Below are positions 16,934 to 26,127 of a stretch of DNA of 64,000 nt, piece by piece. The stretch's first letter is position 1; each line of letters begins with the position of its first letter. The notes beneath the pieces are model-generated. The model was not told the origin of the DNA. It saw nothing but the letters and a program-made list of their open reading frames with translations, and searched no databases. Made by a program: the position numbers and the translations under genes. The DNA is from Bacteroidetes bacterium GWA2_40_15 (GTDB lineage Bacteria; Bacteroidota; Bacteroidia; Bacteroidales; VadinHA17): the NCBI GenBank assembly GCA_001768195.1, contig MENI01000030.1:32168-96167 (forward strand), read 5' to 3'.

Positions 16934-17686
16934 CTACAGATTGTCATCATTCCATATTTCCCAGGATTTTTCAGCCTGAGAATGAAGCATTCTCAATCCG
17001 CTAATTACAGTGGCGCCCTGCTCCGCTCCTTTCCTTAAAAATAATGTAATCTCAGGATTGTAGACAAGATCAAACAAAATATGGGTGTTGTTAAGTAACC
17101 TGTAATCAATATCAGGACATGAATCCATATTGGGATACATTCCCAGAGGTGTGGTATTTACAATTAGCTGTGTACTAATCAGTAAAGCAGCATCAATATC
17201 AGAATATGAAATAATGCCGGCTGTACTCTTTCGCGAAACAAGAGTTACATCCAAACCCATCTTTCTTAAAACATAGCATACAGCCCTGGAGCTTCCTCCG
17301 GTACCAAATACCAACGCTCTTTTTGTCTGATTAATTTTAAATGGCTTTAGAGAATCTCTTATTCCTGTAACATCGCTGTTAAAACCCAACAGTTCTGTCT
17401 TTTCACCTGTCCTTAATATCTTGATAACATTTACAGCACCTATATCTTCTGCTTCAGACGAGATCCTGTTCAGAAATCTAATAATATCCGATTTGTATGG
17501 AATCGTAACATTAAGTCCGGTCAGCCCGGGTTCACCGGCAATAAGATCCTTTAGCTTATTTATGTCAGCTAGTGGGAAATTTTCATAAAAGCAATCCTCA
17601 ATATGCTCATTATGAAATTTTTCTGTAAAATACTTTTTGGAGAAAGAATGTCCCAGAGGATATCCAATGAGTCCATATTTTCTCAT
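16934..17686 (-). CDS. aroE: Shikimate dehydrogenase (NADP+)
   Basis: AroE reduces 3-dehydroshikimate to shikimate in aromatic amino acid synthesis. The 250-residue protein has the N-terminal substrate domain (LIGYPLGHSFSKKYFTEKF, with the substrate serines, and GLNVTIPYKSDI, with the catalytic lysine) and the nucleotide-binding domain with VFGTGGSSRAVCYVLRK. Length is slightly short of the usual 270 but all motifs are present. The ATG lies 6 bp after the stop of the upstream phosphosulfolactate synthase-like gene, so the two are translationally close in one operon. Confidence 0.93.
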   Translation of the reverse strand: MRKYGLIGYPLGHSFSKKYFTEKFHNEHIEDCFYENFPLADINKLKDLIAGEPGLTGLNVTIPYKSDIIRFLNRISSEAEDIGAVNVIKILRTGEKTELLGFNSDVTGIRDSLKPFKINQTKRALVFGTGGSSRAVCYVLRKMGLDVTLVSRKSTAGIISYSDIDAALLISTQLIVNTTPLGMYPNMDSCPDIDYRLLNNTHILFDLVYNPEITLFLRKGAEQGATVISGLRMLHSQAEKSWEIWNDDNL

Positions 17687-17692
17687 TACAGA

Positions 17693-18466
17693 CTATTGCT
17701 TAAGGTTTTCAGGCAGAAACTGAAAAAAAGTATCGCCACGCAGACCCAATCTTAATGTTTCAAGAGGGATTATTTCATTTGGTGCAATATTGCCAAGATT
17801 GACATTTGCTCCAAAATGTTTTATGAACCATGCCTGCTGGGATATCAACGGGGCTTCCCAAATTACATTTTCAAGTCTGACATGTTCCGAGATAGCTGTT
17901 ATGATTTTACTATTTATTGACCCATCCTCATTATAAATGCCTGTGGTACCTGACTCTCTGGCTTCAGCAATAACCTTAACTGAGCCGGCTTTAAGCTCTG
18001 ATTTCATCATTGCGACCCACTCCTCAGGAGAATAGACAACATCTTTCTTCTTTGAACCAACCTCTGAAATAACGGTCCCCCTTTCTGCCAGACGGTTAAT
18101 ATATTCCAGCTTCCTGTTATGATCGATATCGTAGGAGCCGTCAGAAACTTCAACCAGGGTTATCTCATATTTATCAAGAAAATCAATATATTCTTTGAAC
18201 AAATTCCTGACTACAAATGCTTCAAACAATGTGCCTCCAAAATAAGGAACAGCACCTGCCTTCTTATAAACTGAGATTTTCTTCTCAAATCCCGGTGTTA
18301 CAAGAGATGTTCCGAAACCAAGCTTAACATAATCTGTATATTCACTTCCTACTGACATAAAGTCTTCAGCTTCTCTTATGCTAAGACCTTTATCCATCAC
18401 CATCGTCATTCCTGAATCTCTTGGTTTTAAAGGTCTTTCCGGCAAGAATGGGAGTACCACTTTCAT
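17693..18466 (-). CDS. Phosphosulfolactate synthase family protein (ComA-like)
   Basis: A 257-residue TIM-barrel protein of the ComA family. ComA adds sulfite to phosphoenolpyruvate to give phosphosulfolactate, the first step of coenzyme M synthesis in methanogens. Family features are the N-terminal KPRDSGMTMVMDKGLS, YVKLGFGTSLVTPG, PYFGGTLFEAFVV and the EVSDGSYDID strand, followed by VIAEARESGTTGIYNEDG. Bacteria with this gene do not make coenzyme M, so the product is probably used for other sulfonates or in another reaction; that is inference. It lies between a TPR gene (24 bp upstream) and aroE (6 bp downstream). Confidence 0.87.
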   Translation of the reverse strand: MKVVLPFLPERPLKPRDSGMTMVMDKGLSIREAEDFMSVGSEYTDYVKLGFGTSLVTPGFEKKISVYKKAGAVPYFGGTLFEAFVVRNLFKEYIDFLDKYEITLVEVSDGSYDIDHNRKLEYINRLAERGTVISEVGSKKKDVVYSPEEWVAMMKSELKAGSVKVIAEARESGTTGIYNEDGSINSKIITAISEHVRLENVIWEAPLISQQAWFIKHFGANVNLGNIAPNEIIPLETLRLGLRGDTFFQFLPENLKQ

Positions 18467-18490
18467 AATTTCAACAGGTTTTCAAATAGA

Positions 18491-19906
18491 TTAACTGAAC
18501 AGATCATTTCCCTCCAGTAGTTTTTTCATCTTTCTTGTCAGGAGATCCTGAGGAAAAATTTCTTTAAAATCATTAAATATCTCTTTTTCCATGTTCAAAG
18601 CGGAGGAAAGGTGCTTGAAAGCTTTTTCAGCGCTTCCTGTATGGAGGAAAAATGAAGCCAGAAGATAATTAATCCCAGGTACATCACCAGTAACTTTATA
18701 TGCCAGTTCAAGGTAAGGAAGAGCCTTGTCGGTAAGCCCGTCATTTATTATTATCTTCCCGAGATCAGACCACACTTCGCTATAATATGCATCAAGCTTG
18801 AGAGCTTCCCTGAAACACCGCATAGCAGCTTTCTTTTCTCCCTTCAGAGAATGGGCTTTCCCCAGCAAGTACCAGAATTCAGGATTTTCATCATCCAGAC
18901 GTACAGCCTTTCTGAAGAACACCAGGCTGTCATCAGTATTTCCTGAATTCAGGGCTATCACACCAAGCCCAAACCATGGATCTGAAAATTCAGGAGCCAT
19001 TTCAATTGCCTCCTGATAATATTTTTTTGCCAGTTTAATTTCGTTTATTTTCTCATAACATTCAGCAAGATAGGTCATAGCTTCAAAGCTATCAGGCTCA
19101 TTCTCAAGATACTCATGATAGACTGGAATCGCCTCCGCATACTTCTCCATATTGCTGAGAATATTTCCTTTGTTGAATAATGCAAAAGTGTTCTGAGAAT
19201 TAATTGCAAGAGCATAATCATAGGCTTCCATTGCCTTCTCGTACATTTCCTGTTTATTGTAAATTATCCCAAGATTATACCATGCACTATCGGAGAAAGG
19301 CTCCTCCTCGAGGTATTTCAGATAGAATTTAGTACTGTTTTCAAAATCCTCCGTCTTCTCATAAGCATATGCCAGGTCATAAAGATGAGCCTTGAATTCG
19401 GGTTCCATTTCTACCAGCCTTAACATATAAGGAATCATGTAATCATAATAATTAAGGTTCTGGAGTACAGAGGTTATAGTAAACAAGACATTTTCAACTT
19501 CTTCAGAATCAAGTGTAAGTGCATAATCAAACATCCGTTTGGCACCCTGAATATCACCAAGAATCCCATACGCTGTTCCTTTGGCAATGAATAACTCATG
19601 GTTTCCCGGTTCAATGCTCTCAAGCTTCTTAAGCAGCCGCAATGCTTCAACAGCCCTTCCTTTATCAAGAAGGACTTTGGCTTTTCTCAACTGTATTGAA
19701 ACTGAGTTTGGGTGTTGCTCAGTTGCAAGTGTTGCAGCTTCAAATGCCTTTGATGAATTATTGCTTTCAATATAAAAATCTATGATGGTCTCGAATTCGA
19801 TAACATCAAAAAAACAACGTTCATTGTTTTTTCTCATGCGTTCGAACTTCTGTACCGCATGCTTAACATCCTCCTCGTAAAATAATCCAAACTTATCTTC
19901 TTCCAT
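18491..19906 (-). CDS. Tetratricopeptide repeat protein
   Basis: A 471-residue soluble protein made almost entirely of TPR helix pairs (about ten to twelve), for example DSAWYNLGIIYNKQEMYEKA and NPEFWYLLGKAHSLKGEKKA. There is no signal peptide, so it probably acts as a cytoplasmic scaffold; partners are unknown. A longer frame starts with GTG at 19927, but a promoter element (TAATTTTG on the minus strand) covers 19934-19927, so I chose the ATG at 19906, giving MEEDKFGLFYEEDVKH as the N-terminus. It heads an operon with the ComA-like gene and aroE. Confidence 0.88.
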   Translation of the reverse strand: MEEDKFGLFYEEDVKHAVQKFERMRKNNERCFFDVIEFETIIDFYIESNNSSKAFEAATLATEQHPNSVSIQLRKAKVLLDKGRAVEALRLLKKLESIEPGNHELFIAKGTAYGILGDIQGAKRMFDYALTLDSEEVENVLFTITSVLQNLNYYDYMIPYMLRLVEMEPEFKAHLYDLAYAYEKTEDFENSTKFYLKYLEEEPFSDSAWYNLGIIYNKQEMYEKAMEAYDYALAINSQNTFALFNKGNILSNMEKYAEAIPVYHEYLENEPDSFEAMTYLAECYEKINEIKLAKKYYQEAIEMAPEFSDPWFGLGVIALNSGNTDDSLVFFRKAVRLDDENPEFWYLLGKAHSLKGEKKAAMRCFREALKLDAYYSEVWSDLGKIIINDGLTDKALPYLELAYKVTGDVPGINYLLASFFLHTGSAEKAFKHLSSALNMEKEIFNDFKEIFPQDLLTRKMKKLLEGNDLFS

Positions 19907-19926
19907 CTCACCAATGAATATCCTCA

Positions 19927-19934
19927 CAAAATTA
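19927..19934 (-). promoter_or_regulatory. -7 element (TAATTTTG) of the TPR-comA-aroE operon
   Basis: Exact TAnnTTTG match on the minus strand, 21 bases before the ATG at 19906. It decides against the longer GTG start at 19927, which lies inside the element. Confidence 0.5.
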
Positions 19935-20049
19935 ATACTATTTTCAATAGGGTCGTCACCTCTTATTTTCAGTTATCAACAATTATTTTTTTTTATAAAC
20001 CACTAATAAACAATCACATACAAAATATTTACTTGTATCTGTCTTTTTT

Positions 20050-20186
20050 TTATGTAACCAACGCAACCCAGACAGCCAAATTACCATCTTATGGTTATAA
20101 CAGAGTTATCTAAGCTTAAACAACATAAATACCCTAGAATTAACCTAAATTCTACCTCTGAAGAACCGGGACCCTACCCGGTTTTT
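20050..20186 (+). ncRNA. Candidate small RNA ending at an intrinsic terminator
   Basis: On the plus strand a strong terminator (20164-20186) has no plus-strand gene in front of it for more than 3 kb, and is directly followed by a separate promoter element (20200-20207) for the next gene. It therefore seems to end a short transcript that starts within this intergenic region. A second stem-loop, TAGAATT/AATTCTA at 20135-20154, lies just before it. No matching known RNA family is recognised and no clear TAnnTTTG promoter was found, so the 5' end is arbitrary. Confidence 0.25.
20164..20186 (+). terminator. Orphan intrinsic terminator
   Basis: AACCGGG (20164-20170) pairs with CCCGGTT (20177-20183) around ACCCTA, followed by a T run to 20186. 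It is upstream, not downstream, of the next plus-strand gene. Confidence 0.65.
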
Positions 20187-20199
20187 CATTTTATATTGA

Positions 20200-20207
20200 T
20201 ATCTTTG
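20200..20207 (+). promoter_or_regulatory. -7 element (TATCTTTG) of the PD40 lipoprotein gene
   Basis: Exact TAnnTTTG match 27 bases before the ATG at 20235. The T run of the preceding terminator (20182-20186) sits at about -33 spacing. Confidence 0.5.
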
Positions 20208-20234
20208 TGTTGATCCATTATCGATTTTTTATTT

Positions 20235-21239
20235 ATGGAAGCATCATTACGAACAATAATATATGCATTATTTTCAGGCTTAGTTATTGCAACGATATTT
20301 TCTTCATGCAAAAAAGATGATAATCCTGTAAAATTTACAGATGGAACCTTTTCTGACTCCATAATAAATCTTCAGGGCCTCAATTCTTCATTTGATGATT
20401 ATAATGCTGATCTTTATGTACTTTATGGAAAAATTGCTTTGGTATTTTCAAGTAACAGAAAAAGCTCAGGCGGTCAGTTCGATATTGAGCAGGGGGAAAT
20501 CTCCTATCAGTTTGATCTTACAAACGGGAATTTTGTACTCATTTCGGAAATTACCAATGATAGTTTTACAAGTAAGCTTATTGGTAAAGCAGTAACACCT
20601 GATGATGACTTCGGCCCTTATCACTTTTTCAGTACTTCCGATGGATTTGAGTACTTTATGCTGTCATCTGTAAATGCAGAAGGTAATCTTGATCTGTACT
20701 ATCTTAAGAATCCTCCTGTTTATGGATCAAATATTCCTGAAATAACCGGCCCAAAGCCTGTGAATCTCTTTAATACAAGTTCTGACGATGCTTATATATG
20801 TTTTGATGTAAATATGGATTCTGCCTACTTTGCATCAGACAGAGATGGCAATTTTGATATTTTTTTAAGTACAATGAATGCTGATAAACCACTTAGCGAA
20901 TTGTTTGACATGCATTTTTTAATTTCTTCAAAACCAGATAGTATTAACAGTACTGAAGATGACAAATGCCCTATTGTGCACAGGGGAGTCATGGTTTTTG
21001 CTTCAAACAGGTTGGGTGGATTGGGCGGATATGATTTATATTATTCCGTTTTCAAAAACGGGAAGTGGAACTCGCCTGTCAATTTCGGCCCGGGAATAAA
21101 CACCTCATCAGATGAATACAGGCCTGTACTTGGTTCTGTACAGGATTTCACGAATTCTTTTTTGATATTTTCATCGAACAGACCCGGAGGCAAAGGTGGA
21201 TTTGATCTTTATTTCATGGGTCTTGATCTGCCAAATTAG
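20235..21239 (+). CDS. PD40 (TolB-like beta-propeller) repeat lipoprotein
   Basis: A 334-residue lipoprotein: an N-terminal hydrophobic segment ends in the lipobox FSSC (Cys at about 29), followed by acidic and lysine residues. The C-terminal half contains PD40/WD40-like propeller strands: SAYFASDRDGNFDIF, MVFASNRLGGLGGYDLYYSV and LIFSSNRPGGKGGFDLYFM. Such repeats are common in Bacteroidota outer-membrane lipoproteins, often beside OmpA-like proteins, and probably bind a partner or glycan; the partner is unknown. It has its own promoter element and is convergent with folD (21 bp gap). Confidence 0.8.
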   Translation: MEASLRTIIYALFSGLVIATIFSSCKKDDNPVKFTDGTFSDSIINLQGLNSSFDDYNADLYVLYGKIALVFSSNRKSSGGQFDIEQGEISYQFDLTNGNFVLISEITNDSFTSKLIGKAVTPDDDFGPYHFFSTSDGFEYFMLSSVNAEGNLDLYYLKNPPVYGSNIPEITGPKPVNLFNTSSDDAYICFDVNMDSAYFASDRDGNFDIFLSTMNADKPLSELFDMHFLISSKPDSINSTEDDKCPIVHRGVMVFASNRLGGLGGYDLYYSVFKNGKWNSPVNFGPGINTSSDEYRPVLGSVQDFTNSFLIFSSNRPGGKGGFDLYFMGLDLPN

Positions 21240-21260
21240 CTGATCATCAGCAGATATTAA

Positions 21261-22130
21261 TCAGGATTTCGTGGCTGCAAGTAAAGTATTTCTTAACAGG
21301 GAAACTCTTGTCATTGGACCGACACCACCTGGAACAGGCGTGATATAAGAGCATTTAGGCGCGACATTCTCAAAATCCACATCCCCAACAAGCCTGTATC
21401 CTGATTTTGTTTCATTACTTAAGACACGAGTTGTGCCAACATCAATCACAACTGCACCCTCTTTAACCATTTCGGCAGTAACAAAACCCGGAGAACCGAG
21501 TGCAGCTATAATAATATCAGCACTACGTACAATATCTTTAATATTCCTGGTACGGCTGTGCACAAGAGTCACTGTTGCATCCAATCCCTTCTGTGAGAGC
21601 AGTATGCTTACAGGCCTGCCAACAATATTGCTGCGACCAATAACAACGCAGTGACTGCCTGAAGTATTGATATTATATCTCTTTATCAGTTCAACAATAC
21701 CAAATGGCGTGGCAGGAAGATATCCCGGAAGGCCAACCATCATCCTGCCTATATTAACAGGATGAAAGCCATCGGCATCCTTTGCCGGATCTATGGCCTC
21801 AATGACACCGTATTCTGAGATATGAGAAGGTAATGGTAACTGAACAATAAAGCCATCAACATCCTTATCTGCATTGAGTTCAAATATCTTTTGAAGCAAA
21901 AGTGCCTCTGATATTGTGTTGTCAAACCGAATGAGAGTTGATTTGAAACCAACCTCCTTACAATCCTTAACTTTATTGGCAACATAACTTTCGCTGGAAC
22001 CATCATTACCAACCAGGATAGCTGCAAGATGAGGTATTTTTTTACCTTCAGATTTAAGCTTCAGGACCTCTTTTGCAATCTCCTGTTTAATCTCGCCAGC
22101 GACTTTTTTACCATCAATCAGAGTATACAT
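21261..22130 (-). CDS. folD: Bifunctional methylenetetrahydrofolate dehydrogenase/methenyltetrahydrofolate cyclohydrolase
   Basis: FolD interconverts 5,10-methylene-, methenyl- and 10-formyl-tetrahydrofolate using NADP+. The 289-residue protein has the substrate motif [16 protein letters not shown] with the catalytic lysine, [20 protein letters not shown], the nucleotide-binding [17 protein letters not shown] and the C-terminal [16 protein letters not shown]. Its start lies 8 bp after the ffh stop, so it is probably co-transcribed with ffh. Confidence 0.96.
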   Translation of the reverse strand: MYTLIDGKKVAGEIKQEIAKEVLKLKSEGKKIPHLAAILVGNDGSSESYVANKVKDCKEVGFKSTLIRFDNTISEALLLQKIFELNADKDVDGFIVQLPLPSHISEYGVIEAIDPAKDADGFHPVNIGRMMVGLPGYLPATPFGIVELIKRYNINTSGSHCVVIGRSNIVGRPVSILLSQKGLDATVTLVHSRTRNIKDIVRSADIIIAALGSPGFVTAEMVKEGAVVIDVGTTRVLSNETKSGYRLVGDVDFENVAPKCSYITPVPGGVGPMTRVSLLRNTLLAATKS

Positions 22131-22138
22131 TTCAGTAA

Positions 22139-23458
22139 TTATTTTCTGCCCATAAGTTTAGTAACATTGCCACCTTTGGTCATCATTTTCATCATTTTAC
22201 GTGTATCATCAAACTGCTTAAGAAGCTTATTGACTTCCTGTACTGAGGTACCGCTTCCCATGGCAATTCTTTTTCGCCTGTTACCATTCAGTACTACAGG
22301 ATTGGTTCTCTCCTCCGGAGTCATGCTCCTGATTATTGCTTCAATGCTTTTAAATGCATTATCGTCGATATCAAGATCTTTAACAGCTTTTCCCACTCCG
22401 GGTATCATTGACATCAGATCCTTGACATTTCCCATCTTCTTGATCTGCTGGATCTGGTTAATGAAATCATTGAAATCGAACTGATCTTTGGCAATTTTTT
22501 TCTGCAGTTTTCTCGCTTCCTCTGTATCATACTGTTCCTGAGCTTTCTCAACAAGTGAAACAATATCACCCATGCCGAGAATCCTGTCTGCCATTCGTGC
22601 CGGGTAGAAGATGTCGATAGCATCCATTTTTTCGCCTGAGCTTACAAACTTAATGGGTTTGTTCACAACAGACTTTATTGAAAGGGCTGCTCCTCCCCTT
22701 GTATCGCCATCAAGTTTGGTCAGTACCACTCCATCAAAATCAAGCCTCTCATTAAATTCCCTGGCAGTGTTAACCGCATCCTGACCTGTCATTGAGTCAA
22801 CTACAAAAAGTATCTCATTTGGATTTACTGCCTGCTTAACTGATGATATCTCATTCATCATCTCTTCATCAATTGCAAGCCTTCCGGCTGTATCAATTAT
22901 TACAACATCATGACCACTCTTTCTGGCCTCCCTGATAGCATTTCGGGCAATTGACACTGGATCCATGTTCCCGGGCTCGGTATAAACAGGCACTTCCACC
23001 TGGGTACCAATGATCTTAAGCTGCTCAATTGCCGCAGGTCGGTAAACATCACATGCAACAAGCAGAGGGCTTTTGCTTCTTTTGCTCCTGATCAGCTTAG
23101 CAAGTTTGCCGCTGAAAGTAGTTTTTCCTGATCCCTGAAGCCCTGCTATAAGAATTACCGATGGATTACTTTTTAAATTTATGTCTGTTTTGTCGGTACC
23201 CATCAGTTCAACAAGTTCATCATGAACTATTTTTATCATCATCTGTGATGGATTGACCGACTTCAGAACTTCCTGTCCCAAAGCCTTATGCTTAACTGTA
23301 TCGGTAAACTGTTTGGCAATTTTAAAATTGACATCAGCATCAAGTAAAGCTCTTCGAACCTCCTTAAGTGTTTCAGCAATATTTATTTCTGATATCCGTC
23401 CCTGTCCTTTAAGGAGTTTGAAGGATTTCTCAAGGCGGTCACTTAGATTTTCAAACAT
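22139..23458 (-). CDS. ffh: Signal recognition particle protein Ffh
   Basis: Ffh binds the SRP RNA and the signal sequences of nascent membrane proteins and delivers them to FtsY. The 439-residue protein shows the N domain, the GTPase domain (P-loop [36 protein letters not shown]) and the methionine-rich M domain ending in [18 protein letters not shown]. The RNA-binding stretch [20 protein letters not shown] is intact. Upstream of its start is a heptanucleotide-repeat region that separates it from argS. Confidence 0.97.
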   Translation of the reverse strand: MFENLSDRLEKSFKLLKGQGRISEINIAETLKEVRRALLDADVNFKIAKQFTDTVKHKALGQEVLKSVNPSQMMIKIVHDELVELMGTDKTDINLKSNPSVILIAGLQGSGKTTFSGKLAKLIRSKRSKSPLLVACDVYRPAAIEQLKIIGTQVEVPVYTEPGNMDPVSIARNAIREARKSGHDVVIIDTAGRLAIDEEMMNEISSVKQAVNPNEILFVVDSMTGQDAVNTAREFNERLDFDGVVLTKLDGDTRGGAALSIKSVVNKPIKFVSSGEKMDAIDIFYPARMADRILGMGDIVSLVEKAQEQYDTEEARKLQKKIAKDQFDFNDFINQIQQIKKMGNVKDLMSMIPGVGKAVKDLDIDDNAFKSIEAIIRSMTPEERTNPVVLNGNRRKRIAMGSGTSVQEVNKLLKQFDDTRKMMKMMTKGGNVTKLMGRK

Positions 23459-23474
23459 GTTGTTCGTTATATAG

Positions 23475-23566
23475 AGTTATTAAGTTATTTAATTTAAAGG
23501 CGGAAGGCGGAAGGCCGTCACAATATTACCGCTCTGCGCCCTGCGCCCTGCGCCCTTTGCCTTACA
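23475..23566 (-). repeat. Heptanucleotide arrays between ffh and argS
   Basis: Two 7-bp blocks fill most of the 103-bp gap. The first (plus-strand reading) has AT-rich units leading into GGCGGAA, GGCGGAA, GGCCGTC (23500-23520). The second reads GCTCTGC, GCCCTGC, GCCCTGC, GCCCTTT, GCCTTAC (23532-23566), which on the minus strand is the GCGCAGG unit seen elsewhere. It runs into the last codons of argS. The two blocks have opposite G-rich strands. Confidence 0.85.
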
Positions 23567-25349
23567 TCCTTTCCGGCATCTCAATACCCAGCATCCACAT
23601 ACCGGTATTCAGAATTTCACCAGTAACCCTCGACAATGCGAGCCGCAAATTCCTGACGGATTCATCATTTTCGCCAAGAATTGAATAATCGTGATAAAAC
23701 TGATTATACTCCCGGGCAAGTTCATAACAGTAATTAGCCACTAAGGCAGGAGAATAACCTTCCGCTGCTTCTGATACTCTCTCCGGAAATTTTCTGATAA
23801 GCTTGATAAGCACTATCTCCTTCTCTCCGGCTTTAACATCAGCAAGCAAACCCGGTTTTTCATTCAAACCTGTTTCTTCTGCTTTTCTGAAGACAGATTT
23901 TATCCTGGCATAGGTATACTGAATAAAGGGACCTGTATTACCATTGAAGTCAATCGACTCGACCGGATTAAATGTCATATTCTTCTTCGGATCAACTTTA
24001 AGGATGAAATATTTAAGTGCTCCAAGACCAATTTTGCGGAAAATCTCTTCTTTTTCTTCCGGTGTAAAATCAGATAGTTTTCCAAGTTCAAGAGATACCT
24101 CACGGGCTGTTTCAATCATCTCAACAATGAGGTCATCTGCATCTACAACACTCCCCTCGCGTGATTTCATTTTGCCCTCAGGAAGCTCAACCATGCCATA
24201 CGAAAAATGATAAAGGCCATCATGCCAAGGGTAACCCATTTTTTTCAATAAAGCCTTAAGAACGTGAAAATGATAATTCTGTTCATTCCCTACAACATAT
24301 ATGTTCTTATGGAACCTGTACTCATTATACCGGTCAACTGCCGTTCCAAGATCCTGTGTCATATAAACTGCAGTACCATCGGACCGAAGAAGCAGCTTTT
24401 GATCCAGTCCATCCGCAGTCAGATCAGCCCATATTGAAGAGTCTTCATTGCTGTAAAGAACATTCTTTTCAAGCGCTTCCTGGACTATTTTCTTTCCATG
24501 CTTATAAGTCTGTGATTCATAGTATATTTTATCGAAATCCACACCAAGCTTTTTATAAGTTTCATCAAACCCGGCATAAACCCACGAATTCATTCTCTTC
24601 CAGAGCTCAACGACCTCTGTATCACCTGCTTCCCATTTAAGCAGCATTTCCCGTGCTTCCTTCATCATCGGGGCAGAGTTCCTGGCCTCATTCTCATCAA
24701 TACCGCATCTCACAAGGTCTTCAATCTGGGTTTTATACTCCTTTTCAAAGAGAACATAGTATTTCCCAACAAGATGATCACCTTTTATCCCTGTAGTTTC
24801 AGGAGTTTCTCCATTACCAAATTTCTGCCAGGCCAGCATTGACTTACAGATATGAATTCCCCTGTCGTTGACAATATTTGTTTTTATTACATTATGTCCG
24901 CAGATTGACAAAATCCGGTACAATGAAAATCCAAGGAGATTGTTGCGGATATGTCCAAGATGTAATGGTTTATTGGTATTTGGAGAAGAATACTCAACCA
25001 GAATTGTTTGAGGAGAGGCGACCTTGCAGTTTCCAAGTTGATTCTTAAGTATCGCTGTTTTTCCGAAATACTCTAACCACCAGCTATCCGCTATTTCCAG
25101 ATTAAGAAATCCTTTTATGACATTATAGCCTGCTATAACATTATAGTTACCAACAAGATAATTTCCAATGGTTTCACCGGTCTGTTCAGGAGTATTCTTC
25201 GAAAAACGAAGAAGAGGAAAGACAACCAGTGTAAAATCACCTTTAAAATCTTTTCTCGTCTCCTGTAACTGTATTAATTCATCCGCAACATGGCTATTAT
25301 AAAGTGCTTTAACAGCATCCCTGATCTTTTCCCTTAGGATTATTTCCAT
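23562..25349 (-). CDS. argS: Arginyl-tRNA synthetase
   Basis: Class I synthetase charging tRNA-Arg; 595 residues with the chosen start. The HIGH motif is in SSPNTNKPLHLGHIRNNLLG, the KMSKS-equivalent is GKMKSREG, and the N-terminal Add-1 and C-terminal DALR anticodon-binding domains are present, ending MWMLGIEMPERM. A longer frame begins with TTG at 25376, but a TATCTTTG promoter element overlaps that codon on the minus strand, so the ATG at 25349 (MEIILREKIRDAVKAL) is the better start. Confidence 0.95.
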   Translation of the reverse strand: MEIILREKIRDAVKALYNSHVADELIQLQETRKDFKGDFTLVVFPLLRFSKNTPEQTGETIGNYLVGNYNVIAGYNVIKGFLNLEIADSWWLEYFGKTAILKNQLGNCKVASPQTILVEYSSPNTNKPLHLGHIRNNLLGFSLYRILSICGHNVIKTNIVNDRGIHICKSMLAWQKFGNGETPETTGIKGDHLVGKYYVLFEKEYKTQIEDLVRCGIDENEARNSAPMMKEAREMLLKWEAGDTEVVELWKRMNSWVYAGFDETYKKLGVDFDKIYYESQTYKHGKKIVQEALEKNVLYSNEDSSIWADLTADGLDQKLLLRSDGTAVYMTQDLGTAVDRYNEYRFHKNIYVVGNEQNYHFHVLKALLKKMGYPWHDGLYHFSYGMVELPEGKMKSREGSVVDADDLIVEMIETAREVSLELGKLSDFTPEEKEEIFRKIGLGALKYFILKVDPKKNMTFNPVESIDFNGNTGPFIQYTYARIKSVFRKAEETGLNEKPGLLADVKAGEKEIVLIKLIRKFPERVSEAAEGYSPALVANYCYELAREYNQFYHDYSILGENDESVRNLRLALSRVTGEILNTGMWMLGIEMPERM

Positions 25350-25373
25350 TTTTCTCTTTAAAAATTCAGGTTC

Positions 25374-25381
25374 CAAAGATA
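25374..25381 (-). promoter_or_regulatory. -7 element (TATCTTTG) of argS
   Basis: Exact TAnnTTTG match on the minus strand, 25 bases before the ATG at 25349. It excludes the TTG at 25376 as the start. Confidence 0.5.
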
Positions 25382-25579
25382 ATATTTTAAAATATTGATA
25401 TACAATAAAACATGTTCAAAAAAGAAGATGGATATTCCTTAAAAAACAGTTTGATTATGCCAATCGACCAAAATATTTGACAATTGATCCTTTCTTTTTG
25501 ATTAAGGTGAAACATGGAATTGAAAAGTTAGCTTATTTTTAAATAATTGTTCCGGTAACATTTAGGGGATAAAATATTT

Positions 25580-26044
25580 GTGTCAATAGTGGAAATTAAA
25601 AACATTTTCATAGAAGGTTCGGCTAAGACACCCCAGATAGATCTTAATTATCTTAACGGGGAGATGATTCTTTCCGGCAGATCAATTCCGGAAAATGCAG
25701 CGGAACTTTATGATGATGTCCTTAAATGGGTTCATGAATACGTTAAAAATCCCAGACAATTCACCAATTTAAGGCTTAATCTTGAATACTTTAACACAGC
25801 TTCTTCAATCTGGCTTGCTAAAATTGTCAAAACACTCAGCACCATAAAGGAAAGTGAAAATACTCTATTCATTCATCTCTATTTCAATATTGAAGAATTC
25901 AATAGTATGGACTCTGAAGATATTAAAGACGCACTAAGTCCTATCATTGACATTGTAGGCAGCACAAAACTAAGCATTGGAATAAAGATATATGGTGCTG
26001 ATCCCAAGGGACAGATTATAAAGGAATCCATGGTGCTTATTTAA
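25580..26044 (+). CDS. SiaC/DUF1987 family regulatory phosphoprotein
   Basis: A 154-residue single-domain protein of the SiaC (DUF1987) family, studied in Pseudomonas as a partner switch: its phosphorylation state, set by a kinase SiaB and phosphatase SiaA, controls binding to the diguanylate cyclase SiaD. Visible family features are IKNIFIEGSAKTPQIDLNYL, the SGRSIPENA turn and LNLEYFNTASSIWLAKI, whose Thr/Ser cluster corresponds to the phosphorylated position. No siaA, B or D is adjacent. The start codon is GTG (25580; a second GTG at 25589 gives a closer fit to family N-termini). An AATATTTG sequence directly precedes it. Confidence 0.85.
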   Translation: MSIVEIKNIFIEGSAKTPQIDLNYLNGEMILSGRSIPENAAELYDDVLKWVHEYVKNPRQFTNLRLNLEYFNTASSIWLAKIVKTLSTIKESENTLFIHLYFNIEEFNSMDSEDIKDALSPIIDIVGSTKLSIGIKIYGADPKGQIIKESMVLI

Positions 26045-26092
26045 TTCCTTCCATCAAGTTATAGCTTTTAATTATACTTTGTTCATTATTTT

Positions 26093-26111
26093 GGCCTAAC
26101 TTTATTAGGCC
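26093..26111 (+). promoter_or_regulatory. Hairpin in the leader of the MEMO-AMMECR1 gene
   Basis: GGCCTAA (26093-26099) and TTAGGCC (26105-26111) form a perfect 7-bp stem with a 5-nt loop, 16 bases before the start codon at 26128. There is no T run, so it is not a usual terminator of the preceding gene; it may structure the leader. Confidence 0.4.
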
Positions 26112-26127
26112 GATTCCATTTACTGTC

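Larger units (their letters stand above)
19935..20199. other. Non-coding region between the divergent TPR and PD40 genes
   Basis: About 265 bp without a gene. The left half is very AT-rich (runs of A and T around 19978-20055). The right half holds two stem-loops on the plus strand: TAGAATT/AATTCTA (20135-20154) and a terminator-like hairpin (20164-20186). No tRNA or known riboswitch fold was recognised. Confidence 0.6.
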
